A stretch of DNA of 64,000 nt from JAEZKC01 sp046546375 (GCA_046546375.1 JBKGXV010000004.1:1-64000); one strand, 5' to 3'; positions 42,860-52,190 are shown, counted from the first letter of the stretch. The notes: generated by a model not told the origin, from the sequence alone. Program-made: numbers and translations.

Positions 42860-43726
42860 ATGTTTAATGAAAAAGAGCTGAATTCCGCGGTCACCATCGC
42901 CGACCCCCAATGGCTTGAGCAGAATCTGGACAGCGACGATCTGCAGATAATGGACTGCCAGCCGGATGTCTACGATTATTTTCACGGACACATCCCCGGT
43001 GCCGTCTATTTCTCCGACAAGCTCTGGCGCTGCTGGGAGGATTCCCTGCCCACCCGCTACACATCTGCTGAAATCATCGAACCGATGCTGAGACGCTCAG
43101 GTCTGGACAGAAACAAAAAAACTGCAGTGTACAGCGGCAAAGGCAGCTTCTCCCATCAGGGCGACGGACTTGAGGGGACCATGTGTGCCTATTCTCTGGC
43201 CCGCTGGGGCTTTTCCCGGATTTACTACATTGACGGCGGGTTGGACAGGTGCAAAGAGGAGAAAAAACCGGTTACCAAAACCTTTCCCCAGGTGGAAAAA
43301 ACGGAGGTGGAAGTCGAGCTTCAAAACGAGCTCTTTGTCACCTTCCAGCAGTTTCTGGAACTCAAAGAGCAGGACAACTGCTTCGTGGTGGATATCCGCC
43401 CCCCGGAAGCATACAAGGAGGCACGGCTCTGGAGCAGTCCCGGACATATCCCCGGAGCAACCAACATTTTCTGGAAACTCTTCATGGATCACCAGAACAA
43501 ATACCGCTTCCGCACCACTGAACATATTCAGGAACTGGTGCAGTCGCGAGGGGCAACACCGGACAAAACCATAATCCTCTACTGCGGAACCGGCCGGGAA
43601 GCCACCAACGCCTTTGTGACATTCAAATGGGTCCTGCAGTATCCACATGTCAAACTTTTCGAGGGCTCATTCACAGAATGGTCCGCCAGGAAACAGCCTA
43701 CAGTAGTAGGGAAAACGCCATGGTAA
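42860..43726 (+). CDS. Thiosulfate sulfurtransferase (tandem rhodanese)
   Basis: A 288-aa protein with two rhodanese domains. The N-terminal domain (about 20-135) lacks the catalytic Cys (VYSGKGSFSHQGDG). The C-terminal domain carries it in ILYCGTGREATN (Cys 242), as in classical TST enzymes. DIRPPEAYKEARLWSSPGHIPGATNI is the conserved first block of the second domain. There is no signal peptide. AAAGGAG lies 7-8 nt before the ATG. It transfers sulfane sulfur to cyanide or thiols. Confidence 0.92.
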   Translation: MFNEKELNSAVTIADPQWLEQNLDSDDLQIMDCQPDVYDYFHGHIPGAVYFSDKLWRCWEDSLPTRYTSAEIIEPMLRRSGLDRNKKTAVYSGKGSFSHQGDGLEGTMCAYSLARWGFSRIYYIDGGLDRCKEEKKPVTKTFPQVEKTEVEVELQNELFVTFQQFLELKEQDNCFVVDIRPPEAYKEARLWSSPGHIPGATNIFWKLFMDHQNKYRFRTTEHIQELVQSRGATPDKTIILYCGTGREATNAFVTFKWVLQYPHVKLFEGSFTEWSARKQPTVVGKTPW

Positions 43727-43899
43727 GGAAAGCACTGCCGATTTCTTTTTCAGTCTCCCTTCTGCTTCTTCCGGCAGAAGGAAGTCAGACCTACATGAAC
43801 AGAACGCTGCTGGTTACCACCCTGAAGTACGGTTTAAACCTTCGCAGGAAGCGAAACGCCATCAAGGCTACAATAGAATGGTTCAATTCCAAAAACTGA
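43720..43899 (+). CDS. Short ORF overlapping the rhodanese stop (59 aa)
   Basis: ATG 43720 overlaps the sulfurtransferase stop by 7 nt, and GGGAAAA lies 4-5 nt upstream. The product has a hydrophobic N-terminal stretch (ISFSVSLLLLPA) and a basic C-terminus (LNLRRKRNAIKATIEWFNSKN). I recognise no family. It could be a small coupled protein or chance. Confidence 0.35.
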   Translation: MVRKALPISFSVSLLLLPAEGSQTYMNRTLLVTTLKYGLNLRRKRNAIKATIEWFNSKN

Positions 43900-43919
43900 A
43901 CAGGTACGCGATTTGCGTT

Positions 43920-43939
43920 GTTCTCCCAAAAAAGAGAAC
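43920..43939 (+). promoter_or_regulatory. Leader hairpin before DUF1328 copy 2
   Basis: GTTCTC (43920-43925) pairs with GAGAAC (43934-43939) about 20 nt before the DUF1328 start. The other DUF1328 gene also has a hairpin in its leader. Confidence 0.3.
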
Positions 43940-43960
43940 ACTTTTCTCAAGGAGAAGAAC

Positions 43961-44143
43961 ATGCTCACTTGGATCGTAGCACTTCTGGTAATCGCAATTG
44001 CCGCAGGAGTTCTGGGTTTCTCGGGTATCGCCGCAGCAGCAACAGGAATAGCTCAGGTCATTTTCTATATATTCGTTGTGTTCCTGGCCATCGCACTCAT
44101 CGCCTTTCTCGTCCGAGGCAGGGGCAAAGGAAAAACTACCTGA
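43961..44143 (+). CDS. DUF1328-family small membrane protein, copy 2
   Basis: The 60-aa protein has two transmembrane helices: MLTWIVALLVIAIAAGVLGFSG then AAATGIAQVIFYIFVVFLAIALIAFLVRG, with a basic tail. It is related to the product of 21585-21758. AAGGAG lies 7 nt before the ATG at 43961; the upstream in-frame ATG has no ribosome site. Function unknown. Confidence 0.85.
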   Translation: MLTWIVALLVIAIAAGVLGFSGIAAAATGIAQVIFYIFVVFLAIALIAFLVRGRGKGKTT

Positions 44144-44151
44144 GCTGAAAC

Positions 44152-44170
44152 GGTGGGGGTAATCCCCACC
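44152..44170. terminator. GC-rich hairpin between convergent genes
   Basis: GGTGGGG (44152-44158) pairs with CCCCACC (44164-44170) over a 5-nt loop. It lies between the DUF1328 gene and the converging radical SAM gene; only a weak T stretch follows. Confidence 0.45.
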
Positions 44171-44179
44171 TTCATGAAT

Positions 44180-46729
44180 TCAGACAAGTGCCGCGGCAAC
44201 TCCGTTTTCCCTCTCCAGACACTGCAGTCTGCACATAGAAAAATGTGTGAAATCCCTTTGCGGAGCGAGAACAGAAACAAACTGAGAGGGTTTGCAGGAT
44301 GCACCCGGAGCCAGAGACAGCATCACATCCCAGCAGAACACCCCTTCTTCCGTTTTCACCCGAGCACCGATAATGGCCGGACGGATATCCCTGGAACGCA
44401 GCTTACCCTTTTTACGAGTCTCCACAACTATCTCATCACGCCTCAACACCTCTTCCAGCATCGCTTCCATTTCCATTTCAGAAAAAGGATCCAAAGAGAT
44501 AATTCTATAGAGTGCGGCGTTGATTGTGGAATTGAGAGACCCTTCCCCCTCTTCAAGCCTGCGGAAACTTTTCACCTTCAGGCCCTCCGGAAGCCAGTTG
44601 TTCATCACCAAAGGATCCATGCCGAGCATCTCTGTGGTTTCGATATCAAAGCCTTCATTACAAGCAGTCGCTCCGTAGGGCAGAGGCGGCCCGAATGAGA
44701 TACGGGGATGGGGGTTGAACCCCTGAGAAAAGACAAGAGGAAAAGATGCGGCGATCATAGCACGATGGAACACTTCCACCATGTCCATATGACCCAGAAA
44801 CCGGACAGCCTCCCCTTTTTCGTAGACGAACCTGTATCTGCAGCTCTGAGATGAATTCCTACGGATCTGTTTTCTTCCGAACCCGACAGCTGGTGAAACA
44901 ACCCCGCTTTTCGCATATTTCATTCTGACTTCACCGCTGCAGGCACCACAGCCGCTACATTTCCCAGTACGGCAATCCTCTGTAGGGTTCTCCTCTCGTG
45001 AACGGGCATATTCTTCAAAGAGGAAATCAGTATCGACTCCCACAGAAACAGCCCTCCAGGGAAGCTTGTCCTCAATTTCAGTTTTTCCGGTATAACTGCC
45101 CGTATCCACCCCTGCTTCATCAGCAGCACCTAGCCAGCGGTCCAGATTGAAATGCTCATCCCAGCCGTCAAACCTCGCTCCCGCCTTCCAGGCCCGATAG
45201 ATAATCTCTCCCACCCTGCGGTCCCCTCTGGCCATGACCGTCTCCAGAAACGTCATTCTGCCGTTGCGATAGGAGACCTTGACGTTTCGGCAGTCCCTCA
45301 GACTCGATTTGACAAAGCGTCCCTTCTCCTCCAGACGCTCCATATCCTCCATCGCCTCCCACTGAAACGGGGTGTTTGCCTTTGGTGAAAAAGGTGACAA
45401 AGCCACATGAAGCATTTTCCTCCGTGAAGAAGATCTCAGTAAAGAAGAGATATTCCTCACCATAACGATGATTGCCTGAATATCCGATTCGTTCTCTGTG
45501 GGCAGACCGAGCATGAAGTAAAGTTTTATTGTCTGTATATTTCTGCTGAGAAGAAGGTTGACTGTTCTTACTATGTCCTCATCGGTGAAGTCCTTGTTTA
45601 TCACCCTGCGAAGCCGCTGACTCCCCGCCTCAGGTGCAATAGTAAAGGAGGTGACGGGGGATACCGCACCGAGAGCATCAATCTGCTCATCATTGAGAGC
45701 ATCGATACGGGTAGAGGGGATGGATACACTCAGATGACAGCTGCTTTTGATATTCTGCAGGGAGTCAAGCAGCTGTGAAAAAGCAGAATGATCGGCAGTG
45801 GAGAGACTCAGAAGCCCCAGATCACGCCACCCGGTAGACTGAATCCCGCTCTCTATCTGAGTCTGTATGAATCCAGGATCCTTCTCTCTTACCGGCCGAT
45901 AATACATACCAGCCGAACAGAAACGACATCCCCGGGTGCAGCCACGCATCACCTCGGCCGCAAGCCGGTGATGAACCACGTTCATAAGCGGAACCAGCGG
46001 CTTCTGGGGTACGTGCTTCAGATCAAACTGCTTCAGTTTCGCCGCTCTGACAGGGCCCCTTTCTTTCAAATCAGGCACAACAAACCGGCCCTCATCCGAG
46101 ATTCGGTATAAAGAAGGTACATAAAAACCGGGAATTTCAGCCAGAAGCTCGAGTACAGTACTCCGGCCAGCACCACGGTTGTTTTCAATCACCTCACAAA
46201 ACTGCTGTACCGCCTCTTCCCCATCACCAATCAGAAACACATCCACGAAAGGGACAAGCGGTTCAGGGTTACCCATACAGGGTCCTCCGGCCACCACCAG
46301 CGGATCATTCTCCCCCCGTTCGGCGCTGTGCACAGCCAAGCCGGCCAGATCAAGCATGTTGACCAGATTTGAGTACTGAAGTTCGTACTGAACCGAAAAT
46401 CCGATCCAGTCCGCATCCCGCACCGGAGAAAAGTACTCAAGTGTGAAAAGCGGCAGATCCGACCTGCGCATGACCTCCTCGGCATCGGTCCAGGGATGGA
46501 AACAGCGTGAGAGAGCCCATGAGGGATTGCTGTTCACGATGTGGTAGAGTATCTGCAGACCGTGATGAGACATTCCAATATCGTAAAGATCTGGAAAGCA
46601 CAGCACACCGTGAACATTGGTCTCTGAGAGGTCCTTGCGCACTGCATTCAGTTCGCTTCCTGTATAGCGCAGCGGTTTTTCCACATAAGGGAGGAACTCG
46701 GTTTGAACACGTCTTGAAATATTACTCAT
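44180..46729 (-). CDS. B12-binding radical SAM protein with C-terminal DUF2344
   Basis: The 849-aa fusion matches the TIGR03960-type layout. An N-terminal cobalamin-binding-like domain contains GVLCFPDLYDIGMSHHGLQIL. The radical SAM core has CxxxCxxC at Cys 264, 268 and 271 (CTRGCRFC), with TFTIAPEAGSQRLRRVINKDFTDED and TIKLYFMLGLPTE. A Cys-rich segment (CRTGKCSGCGACS) comes before the C-terminal DUF2344 domain (RFLGHMDMVEVFHRAMIAASFPLVFSQGFNPHPRISFGPPLP). Substrate unknown; homologues often sit near RNase E/G and ribosomal-protein genes, which is not the case here. Confidence 0.92.
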   Translation of the reverse strand: MSNISRRVQTEFLPYVEKPLRYTGSELNAVRKDLSETNVHGVLCFPDLYDIGMSHHGLQILYHIVNSNPSWALSRCFHPWTDAEEVMRRSDLPLFTLEYFSPVRDADWIGFSVQYELQYSNLVNMLDLAGLAVHSAERGENDPLVVAGGPCMGNPEPLVPFVDVFLIGDGEEAVQQFCEVIENNRGAGRSTVLELLAEIPGFYVPSLYRISDEGRFVVPDLKERGPVRAAKLKQFDLKHVPQKPLVPLMNVVHHRLAAEVMRGCTRGCRFCSAGMYYRPVREKDPGFIQTQIESGIQSTGWRDLGLLSLSTADHSAFSQLLDSLQNIKSSCHLSVSIPSTRIDALNDEQIDALGAVSPVTSFTIAPEAGSQRLRRVINKDFTDEDIVRTVNLLLSRNIQTIKLYFMLGLPTENESDIQAIIVMVRNISSLLRSSSRRKMLHVALSPFSPKANTPFQWEAMEDMERLEEKGRFVKSSLRDCRNVKVSYRNGRMTFLETVMARGDRRVGEIIYRAWKAGARFDGWDEHFNLDRWLGAADEAGVDTGSYTGKTEIEDKLPWRAVSVGVDTDFLFEEYARSREENPTEDCRTGKCSGCGACSGEVRMKYAKSGVVSPAVGFGRKQIRRNSSQSCRYRFVYEKGEAVRFLGHMDMVEVFHRAMIAASFPLVFSQGFNPHPRISFGPPLPYGATACNEGFDIETTEMLGMDPLVMNNWLPEGLKVKSFRRLEEGEGSLNSTINAALYRIISLDPFSEMEMEAMLEEVLRRDEIVVETRKKGKLRSRDIRPAIIGARVKTEEGVFCWDVMLSLAPGASCKPSQFVSVLAPQRDFTHFSMCRLQCLERENGVAAALV

Positions 46730-46779
46730 AAATGCCGTTTTGGGGGGATGAATTTGAATGTTGTTGTATGGTGTAGAAA

Positions 46780-47511
46780 CTAACGGCCTTTCTCAAGCCG
46801 TTCGGCCAGAAAGATGGGCAGATTATTCTCGCGGATCTTCTTCTGAGTACTTCTGTAGTTGTAGCTGACCCTCACCAGAGAAATCTGCTGCTGATCTGTG
46901 TCGTAGAGCGCATAGCAGGATCTGTTGTCGAAATCTCTTGGCTGCCCCACGCTACCCACATTTATCAGATAGAAACACTCATCGCTCAGATCGATTGTAT
47001 GCTCCGCGTGCAGAACCACTCTGTCCAGTTCCTGAATCATTATGGAAGGCCAGTGGGTATGACCGATGAAATTCACCCTGTGCACCAGGCTGTTGAAGGC
47101 CTCGAACACCGCATCCTCGCTGTCGGGGAACACATAGGCCCAATCACGGGGGTTTGAGGGTGAGGAGTGGGTGAAAAACATATCATCGATTTCCACGGTA
47201 AGGGGAAGCGTTTCAAGAAATTCTTTTTCGGATGAGCCCAAGTGATGCTTTGTCCACTCGATAGCGGTGTGTGCATAATAGGTGAAATTCGTGGTATCGA
47301 TCTTCCCTATTGCAGCATAATCATGGTTGCCTGCAATGCAGTGGGACACATTTGAACGGACCAGGTCGATGCACTTCTGAGGATCGGGATAGTACCCTAC
47401 GACATCACCAAGACAGATAATTTCATCCACCGAGCGTTTTTTGATGTCTTTTAGAACAGCATTGAGAGCTTCCAGATTACCATGGATATCGGAAATTATC
47501 GCGTATTTCAT
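46780..47511 (-). CDS. Metallophosphoesterase (YfcE-like)
   Basis: A 243-aa calcineurin-like phosphoesterase with all five metal blocks visible: SDIHGNLEAL, CLGDVVGYYPDP, AGNHD, the FTHSSPSNP His and GHTHWPSI, plus NVGSVGQPRD. It resembles small YfcE/MJ0936-type phosphodiesterases. Substrate unknown. A strong promoter lies at 47589-47617. Confidence 0.9.
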   Translation of the reverse strand: MKYAIISDIHGNLEALNAVLKDIKKRSVDEIICLGDVVGYYPDPQKCIDLVRSNVSHCIAGNHDYAAIGKIDTTNFTYYAHTAIEWTKHHLGSSEKEFLETLPLTVEIDDMFFTHSSPSNPRDWAYVFPDSEDAVFEAFNSLVHRVNFIGHTHWPSIMIQELDRVVLHAEHTIDLSDECFYLINVGSVGQPRDFDNRSCYALYDTDQQQISLVRVSYNYRSTQKKIRENNLPIFLAERLEKGR

Positions 47512-47588
47512 CAGTATCAGACCCTAAGCACGCAAAAAAAACAATAGAGGATTACCGCCCAATAGTGTATTGGGGACAAGTATCATAA

Positions 47589-47617
47589 ATTATATTATCC
47601 AATTCTATTTATTGCAA
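47589..47617 (-). promoter_or_regulatory. Strong promoter for the metallophosphoesterase gene
   Basis: On the minus strand TTGCAA (47612-47617), a 17-nt spacer and a perfect TATAAT (47589-47594) lie about 80 nt before the start codon. Confidence 0.7.
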
Positions 47618-47693
47618 AATAATTTGCACGACCGACTGGTAGTGATCAAATTGCATATTTTTCGTTTCGGTCGTAAAACCAAATTACAGGTTT

Positions 47694-48713
47694 ATGCAGA
47701 TAAAAAAGACTGATTATTCCGGAAAACTTCAGCAGTTGCGCGATGCCATACTCCCCGCATCCTCGGTGCTGATTCTTACCCACGATTATCCAGACCCGGA
47801 CTGTCTGGCTTCCGCCTACGGCATCTCTCATCTTCTTTCATACTGGGGACTGGACTCTTCGGTCATCTCCTTTGGAGGATTCGTGGGAAGGGCGGAGAAC
47901 AGAGCAATGATCCGCTTTCTGAACATCAGAACGGTTCCATTCGTGCTGACCGAGGCAAAGGATTTCGAACGGATCGTTCTGGTGGACTCCTTCCCGGGAA
48001 AAGGCAATGTATCTCTGCCTGCAAATGTTCCGATACATGCAGTTATAGATCATCACCCGAACGAACCATCGGCCGATTCGCCATTTTTCCATGATATACG
48101 CAAGGAATACGGTGCCACCTCCACCATCATCACCAAATATCTTCTTGAAGCCGGATGTCCCATTCCGCCCAAACTGGCCACGGCCCTCTTTTACGGTATC
48201 AAAACCGATACAGGCGATATGAGGCGGGATGTGATTTCTGATGATGTGGAATGCTACAGATATTTGTTTGATATAATGGAGCACAAACTGCTTTCAAAGA
48301 TTGAGAATCCGGACCGGGATGTGGAATTTTTCCGCATACTGCACCGGGCCACGGAATCGGCTGTGAGTTTCGATACGGTGGGATATACTCATTTGGGAAA
48401 TGTGACTACCCCCGATTATATTGCGGAAATGGCGGATCTGTTTCACAGCCTGGAGAAGCTGGAGTGGATGATCTGCTCGGGGATATTCAAAAACCAGATT
48501 TTCTTCTCCATCAGATCCAAAAAAGAGGACAGTGCGGGGTTTGTGGCCGAGCGGATCGCCTCGACACTAAAGGGAAGCGGCGGGGGACATTCCAGAGTCG
48601 CTGCAGGGCGTCTTCCGATTGAGCCCGAGGCCAATAATTCCCTTGATAAATTCGAACATACTATAAGGGAGATCTTCGGAATCCAGAACGTGCAACAGGA
48701 AAATCTCCTCTGA
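47694..48713 (+). CDS. DHH-family phosphoesterase
   Basis: A 339-aa DHH/DHHA1 protein: LTHDYPDPDCLASAYGISHLL (first Asp/His motif), VLVDSFPG, the VIDHHPNE DHH motif, ATSTIITKYL, LFYGIKTDTGDMRRD, and the DHHA1 C-terminus with SGGGHSRVAAGRLP. It resembles NrnA-type oligoribonuclease/pAp phosphatases and c-di-nucleotide-degrading enzymes. Cytosolic. The upstream gap is AT-rich and holds the divergent promoter. Confidence 0.9.
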   Translation: MQIKKTDYSGKLQQLRDAILPASSVLILTHDYPDPDCLASAYGISHLLSYWGLDSSVISFGGFVGRAENRAMIRFLNIRTVPFVLTEAKDFERIVLVDSFPGKGNVSLPANVPIHAVIDHHPNEPSADSPFFHDIRKEYGATSTIITKYLLEAGCPIPPKLATALFYGIKTDTGDMRRDVISDDVECYRYLFDIMEHKLLSKIENPDRDVEFFRILHRATESAVSFDTVGYTHLGNVTTPDYIAEMADLFHSLEKLEWMICSGIFKNQIFFSIRSKKEDSAGFVAERIASTLKGSGGGHSRVAAGRLPIEPEANNSLDKFEHTIREIFGIQNVQQENLL

Positions 48714-48737
48714 ACGGATAACAACCGACAGCGGCCG

Positions 48738-48760
48738 TTTAGGCCATCATGCTGCCTAAA
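48738..48760 (+). promoter_or_regulatory. Hairpin touching the nifU ribosome site
   Basis: TTTAGGC (48738-48744) pairs perfectly with GCCTAAA (48754-48760). The AAAGGAG ribosome site of nifU (48758-48764) starts inside the 3' arm, so folding could limit ribosome access. Confidence 0.4.
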
Positions 48761-48770
48761 GGAGCTCACG

Positions 48771-49619
48771 ATGTGGGAATACACAGACAAAGTGAAGGAT
48801 CACTACCTAAACCCCAGAAACACCGGCGAAATCAAAAACCCCGACGGATTCGGCGAAATCGGCAACATCACCTGCGGCGATGCTCTGAGACTCACCTTCA
48901 AACTTGATGATCAGGGCAGAATAGAGGATATGAAGTTCAAAACATTCGGCTGCGGCAGCGCGATCGCATCCGCGAGTGCTCTTACGGAGATGTGTATCGG
49001 GAAGACTCTGGATGAGGTTAAAAAGATCAGCAACAAGGATATCGCTGAAGCTCTGGGGGGGCTTCCCCGGGAGAAGATGCACTGCAGCGTGATGGGGCAG
49101 GAAGCACTGGAGGCGGCAATCACCTTCTATGAAACCGATGGCGAAAAGGCAGTGCCGGAGGAGAAGGAGGGCAAGGTTGTGTGTACCTGTTTCAATGTCA
49201 CCGATACGGAAATCGAACGCGCGGTGAAGGAAAACGGTCTGACCACTATTGAGGATGTCACCAATTTCACCAAAGCGGGCGGAGCATGCGGTCAGTGCCA
49301 CGGCGAAATCGAGAAGATAATCAACAGAGTTCTGGATACGAAAAGTGAGGAGAAGCCGAAAAAGGTACAGGCCCGGAAACTCACGACTCTGCAGAAAATC
49401 GATATGGTCCGCCAGGTACTGGAAAATGATGTGCGTCCCATTCTGGCAAAGGACGGCGGGGACTGTGAACTGGTGGATGTTGACGGCAATGATGTGTACA
49501 TCCGTTTCAAGGGTCACTGTTCGGGGTGCGCGTTCTCCTCGACGACACTTATTTCCGTGGTTGAGAAGAATCTGAAGGAAAAGGTATCCGATCAGCTGTC
49601 AATCAAGCAGGCTGAATAG
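48771..49619 (+). CDS. nifU: Fe-S cluster assembly scaffold NifU (three-domain)
   Basis: A 282-aa scaffold for Fe-S cluster assembly. The N-terminal IscU-like domain (about 1-125) has KTFGCGSAIASASALTEM and an HCSVMGQEAL Cys. The middle BFD-like [2Fe-2S] domain has CTCFNVTDTEIE...GGACGQCHGEIEK. The C-terminal Nfu domain has AKDGGDCELVDVDGNDVYIRFKGHCSGCAFSSTT with CxxC. AAAGGAG lies 6 nt before the ATG. No nifS/iscS gene is adjacent. Confidence 0.95.
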   Translation: MWEYTDKVKDHYLNPRNTGEIKNPDGFGEIGNITCGDALRLTFKLDDQGRIEDMKFKTFGCGSAIASASALTEMCIGKTLDEVKKISNKDIAEALGGLPREKMHCSVMGQEALEAAITFYETDGEKAVPEEKEGKVVCTCFNVTDTEIERAVKENGLTTIEDVTNFTKAGGACGQCHGEIEKIINRVLDTKSEEKPKKVQARKLTTLQKIDMVRQVLENDVRPILAKDGGDCELVDVDGNDVYIRFKGHCSGCAFSSTTLISVVEKNLKEKVSDQLSIKQAE

Positions 49620-49845
49620 CGTTGAACGTGCAGCGCTACTCCCCCTCTCACGGTCGGGGTACTGCATATCCGTTACACAGAACAGTTTTTCACACTCGGT
49701 AGGGTGAACTTCCGGAAACAAGAGCTCAACTCAAAGATTCGTTCAGGACATGCTTCGACCTCCCGCCAAGCGGGACGGTACGAGCGGATAGAAACGAGTT
49801 CCATCCACTAAGATATTCCGCGTCTCTTTTCCGCTCAGAGTTGTC

Positions 49846-49862
49846 TGCGCCTCTGCGTGATA
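49846..49862 (-). repeat. Dispersed intergenic repeat core, copy 2
   Basis: Exact inverted copy of the 17-mer at 5887-5903. The flanking AATTACGAACTGAAAATTACG-like DNA runs into the end of folC, whose last codons and stop fall in it. Confidence 0.65.
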
Positions 49863-49890
49863 TATTTCCGTTCTCCGTAATTCGTAATTT

Positions 49891-51138
49891 TCAGTTCGTA
49901 ATTGCCTTTTTCGCTTCCCCTACCGTGTAAAACGAACCGGTCACACACATCACGGGGGATTCACTTTCAAGGGCCGTTTTCAGAGCGGAAGCGACACAGG
50001 TTGCCGCAATGCACTCTCCCCCGAAAAAGGAGCGTGTCTGTTCACACAGGGTTTGGGGGTCTGCGGCCCGAGGGGTCTGCGGCTTGGCGAACACGAACCC
50101 GCAGGCTTTGCGCGAGAGAATTCTCAACACAGAACCGACATCCTTGTCTTTCATGACTCCGACCACGAACAGTACCTTTTGAGAGCTGAAACGGGCATGA
50201 AGAGCCTCCACCAGTGCCGAAGCTGCATCACTGTTGTGGCCCACATCGAAAATGACGGTTTTCCCCTGCAGCTCAACAATCTGGAAGCGTCCCTCCAGGG
50301 AAGCATTTCTGAGCCCCTCGAAGAGTACCTCAGGGGGGAAATTCCCTGTACATTTTAATGCATTGAGGGCAAGCAGGGCATTGGTCACCTGATGACGCCC
50401 GAAGAAGGGAAGAGTATAACGGTCCGTTTTCCAGACAAACCCGGTACCGATGGAATCTGTTCTGATATCGCAAGCATCCCTGTCACTCACGAATTTGAGT
50501 TCCGCCCCCTGATCCCTGCAGTGATTGCTTGCCATATCCCGAATCAGCTCATCCCCGGGATCTGCCATAACCACAGGAACACCACCCTTTACGATGCCCA
50601 GCTTTTCCCGGGCGATTTTTTCCAGTGTATCGCCCAGAAACTCCTTGTGGTCCATGGCGATACGGGTGATAACTGAAACTTCGGGGGTAATGATATTGGT
50701 GGCATCGAGTCTTCCCCCCATTCCGGTTTCAAACACTGCGTACTGCACTCCCGCTCTGCGGAAAATCTCGAAAGCCATAAGCGTTGCGGCTTCGAAGAAT
50801 GTCAGGTTATAATCCCTGATCGCCGTTTCCTGTTGGCGGTACACCTCAAGCCATACCTGTTCATCAACCGGTTCTCCGTTCACCCTGAACCGCTCTTCGA
50901 AATTTGTTATGTGAGGAGAAGTATACAGGCCGGTTTTAAAACCTGAACGGCGCAGGACCGATTCCATGAGAGTGCAGGTGGAGCCCTTGCCGTTTGTTCC
51001 TGCAATGTGAACGGAGGGGTAGGACTCGTGAGGGTTCCCGCATGCTTCAGAAGCTTTTTTCATTCGCCCCAGTTCATATTTGATACCGTTGTTCACCAGT
51101 GAGAAGAGGCGGGTGCGGATACGCTCTGCGGATTCCAT
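49891..51138 (-). CDS. folC: Bifunctional folylpolyglutamate/dihydrofolate synthase
   Basis: A 415-aa Mur-ligase-like enzyme that adds glutamate to folates. The P-loop is VHIAGTNGKGSTCTLMESVL, with GLYTSPHITNFEERFRVNGEPV, YAVFETGMGGRLDATNII, RIAMDHKEFLGDTLEKIAREKLGIVK and a C-terminal FDVGHNSDAASALVEAL. AGG lies 7 nt before the ATG. The final residues and stop are encoded by intergenic-repeat-like DNA, so the C-terminus may have been altered by repeat insertion. Confidence 0.94.
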   Translation of the reverse strand: MESAERIRTRLFSLVNNGIKYELGRMKKASEACGNPHESYPSVHIAGTNGKGSTCTLMESVLRRSGFKTGLYTSPHITNFEERFRVNGEPVDEQVWLEVYRQQETAIRDYNLTFFEAATLMAFEIFRRAGVQYAVFETGMGGRLDATNIITPEVSVITRIAMDHKEFLGDTLEKIAREKLGIVKGGVPVVMADPGDELIRDMASNHCRDQGAELKFVSDRDACDIRTDSIGTGFVWKTDRYTLPFFGRHQVTNALLALNALKCTGNFPPEVLFEGLRNASLEGRFQIVELQGKTVIFDVGHNSDAASALVEALHARFSSQKVLFVVGVMKDKDVGSVLRILSRKACGFVFAKPQTPRAADPQTLCEQTRSFFGGECIAATCVASALKTALESESPVMCVTGSFYTVGEAKKAITN

Positions 51139-51284
51139 ACGATTGCCTGGAAGAGGTTTGAAAAGAGGGAAAATAGATTCGGGGCCGAGGGTCGGACCAT
51201 AGCAAAATATCCGGAAAACAATGCTACATCTACCTGCTTTTTTAACATAAGAGTTATTCAGACCGTTTCAGCGGTTTTCAGCTG

Positions 51285-51660
51285 TTGAGAAACATGGTCA
51301 AAATCTGGGAAAACTACCTCAAGCAGAGAAAGGTTGTTACCAAACTGCCTTTGGTACTGTCCATAATCATCTACCAGAGAAAACAGGTATGGTCTTTTCA
51401 GAGTTCGATCGGACACTTGTTCGAGGATATCGAAAATACAAAAGAATACATACCCGAATTCAGAAGCGAGGTATATGATATCTCTCATATAACTGATGAG
51501 TCGGTCCGGGGTGCAATACTTTTACGAGTACTGTTTCTGACCCAGAGTATGCCGCAACCCCGAAATATTCGATAAGCTTCACGAAATAATCGGCCTGGTG
51601 CTGGCGCTATCGGAGGAGAGAACCATAACCGAATACCGGAAACCCTGCTTCGCTTCCGGA
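51285..51660 (+). pseudogene. Decayed Rpn-type (PDDEXK nuclease/transposase-31) gene
   Basis: A 96-codon frame contains YLKQRKVVTKLPLVLSIIIYQ, LFEDIENTKEYIPEFRSEVYDIS and TDESVRGAILLRVLFL, which match the middle of Rpn-family recombination-promoting nucleases. The matching C-terminal part (NPEIFDKLHEIIGLVLALSEE) continues in another frame from about 51555, so there is a frameshift. The N-terminal catalytic part is missing. This is a remnant. Confidence 0.65.
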
Positions 51661-51879
51661 GCTTGCCGAGGCGCGCCAGCCCTCGGTGACCGGGCAGGAA
51701 AGTGTCAGAAGCAGAGATACTTCAGAAACCACTCCGCTCTGATATCCTTGAAGGGTGACGTTGATTTCACTGTCACTCCAAACAACTTCGATAGTGTCTG
51801 GAGCAGACGGACGGGCTTCAGCATGTAAAAGCGATGTGCTGAAAAGCAGCAGCGTAAACGCAAAAATTTTGAATTTCAT
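51607..51879 (-). CDS. Secreted protein fragment (90 aa)
   Basis: AGGAG lies 5 nt before the ATG. The product has a clear signal peptide (KIFAFTLLLFSTSLLHAEA) and then about 65 residues of no known family. Its 3' half overlaps the Rpn remnant on the opposite strand, so it may be the truncated start of a longer secreted protein. Confidence 0.4.
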   Translation of the reverse strand: MKFKIFAFTLLLFSTSLLHAEARPSAPDTIEVVWSDSEINVTLQGYQSGVVSEVSLLLTLSCPVTEGWRASASSGSEAGFPVFGYGSLLR

Positions 51880-51893
51880 AACTCTCCTATTTA

Positions 51894-52190
51894 CTAATCT
51901 TCAAAACAGGGCAAAACGGGACGAAAGCCTAGATGTATATCATATTTGCGATCATCTGGCCACACCGTAAGCCTCCGGGTAAATGTAAGCTGTCTTGAAC
52001 CGGAATACCAAAAGCCACCTCGGAAAATTTTGCTTTCTCCGTTTTCGGGGCCAGTTGGGTTTACAAAAGATCCTAGCTGGTAGGTGTGATCAAAAGTATT
52101 TGTTAACTCTGAAGCATTTCCCAGAATGTCATATAGCCCAAACGAGTTCGGCTTTTTCGAGGAGGGGTAAAAATCGAGGTGCACTGTCAT
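51894..52190 (-). pseudogene. C-terminal remnant of a formylglycine-generating-enzyme-like (SUMF1) protein
   Basis: The frame encodes KKPNSFGLYDILGNASELTNT, NPTGPENGESKIFRGGFWY, TRR and HLGFRPVLP, the last third of the FGE-sulfatase/SUMF1 domain (usual pattern PNxxGLYDMxGNVxEW...RVxRGGSW...GFR). The N-terminal two thirds are absent, and an in-frame stop lies just before the first Met. Confidence 0.7.
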
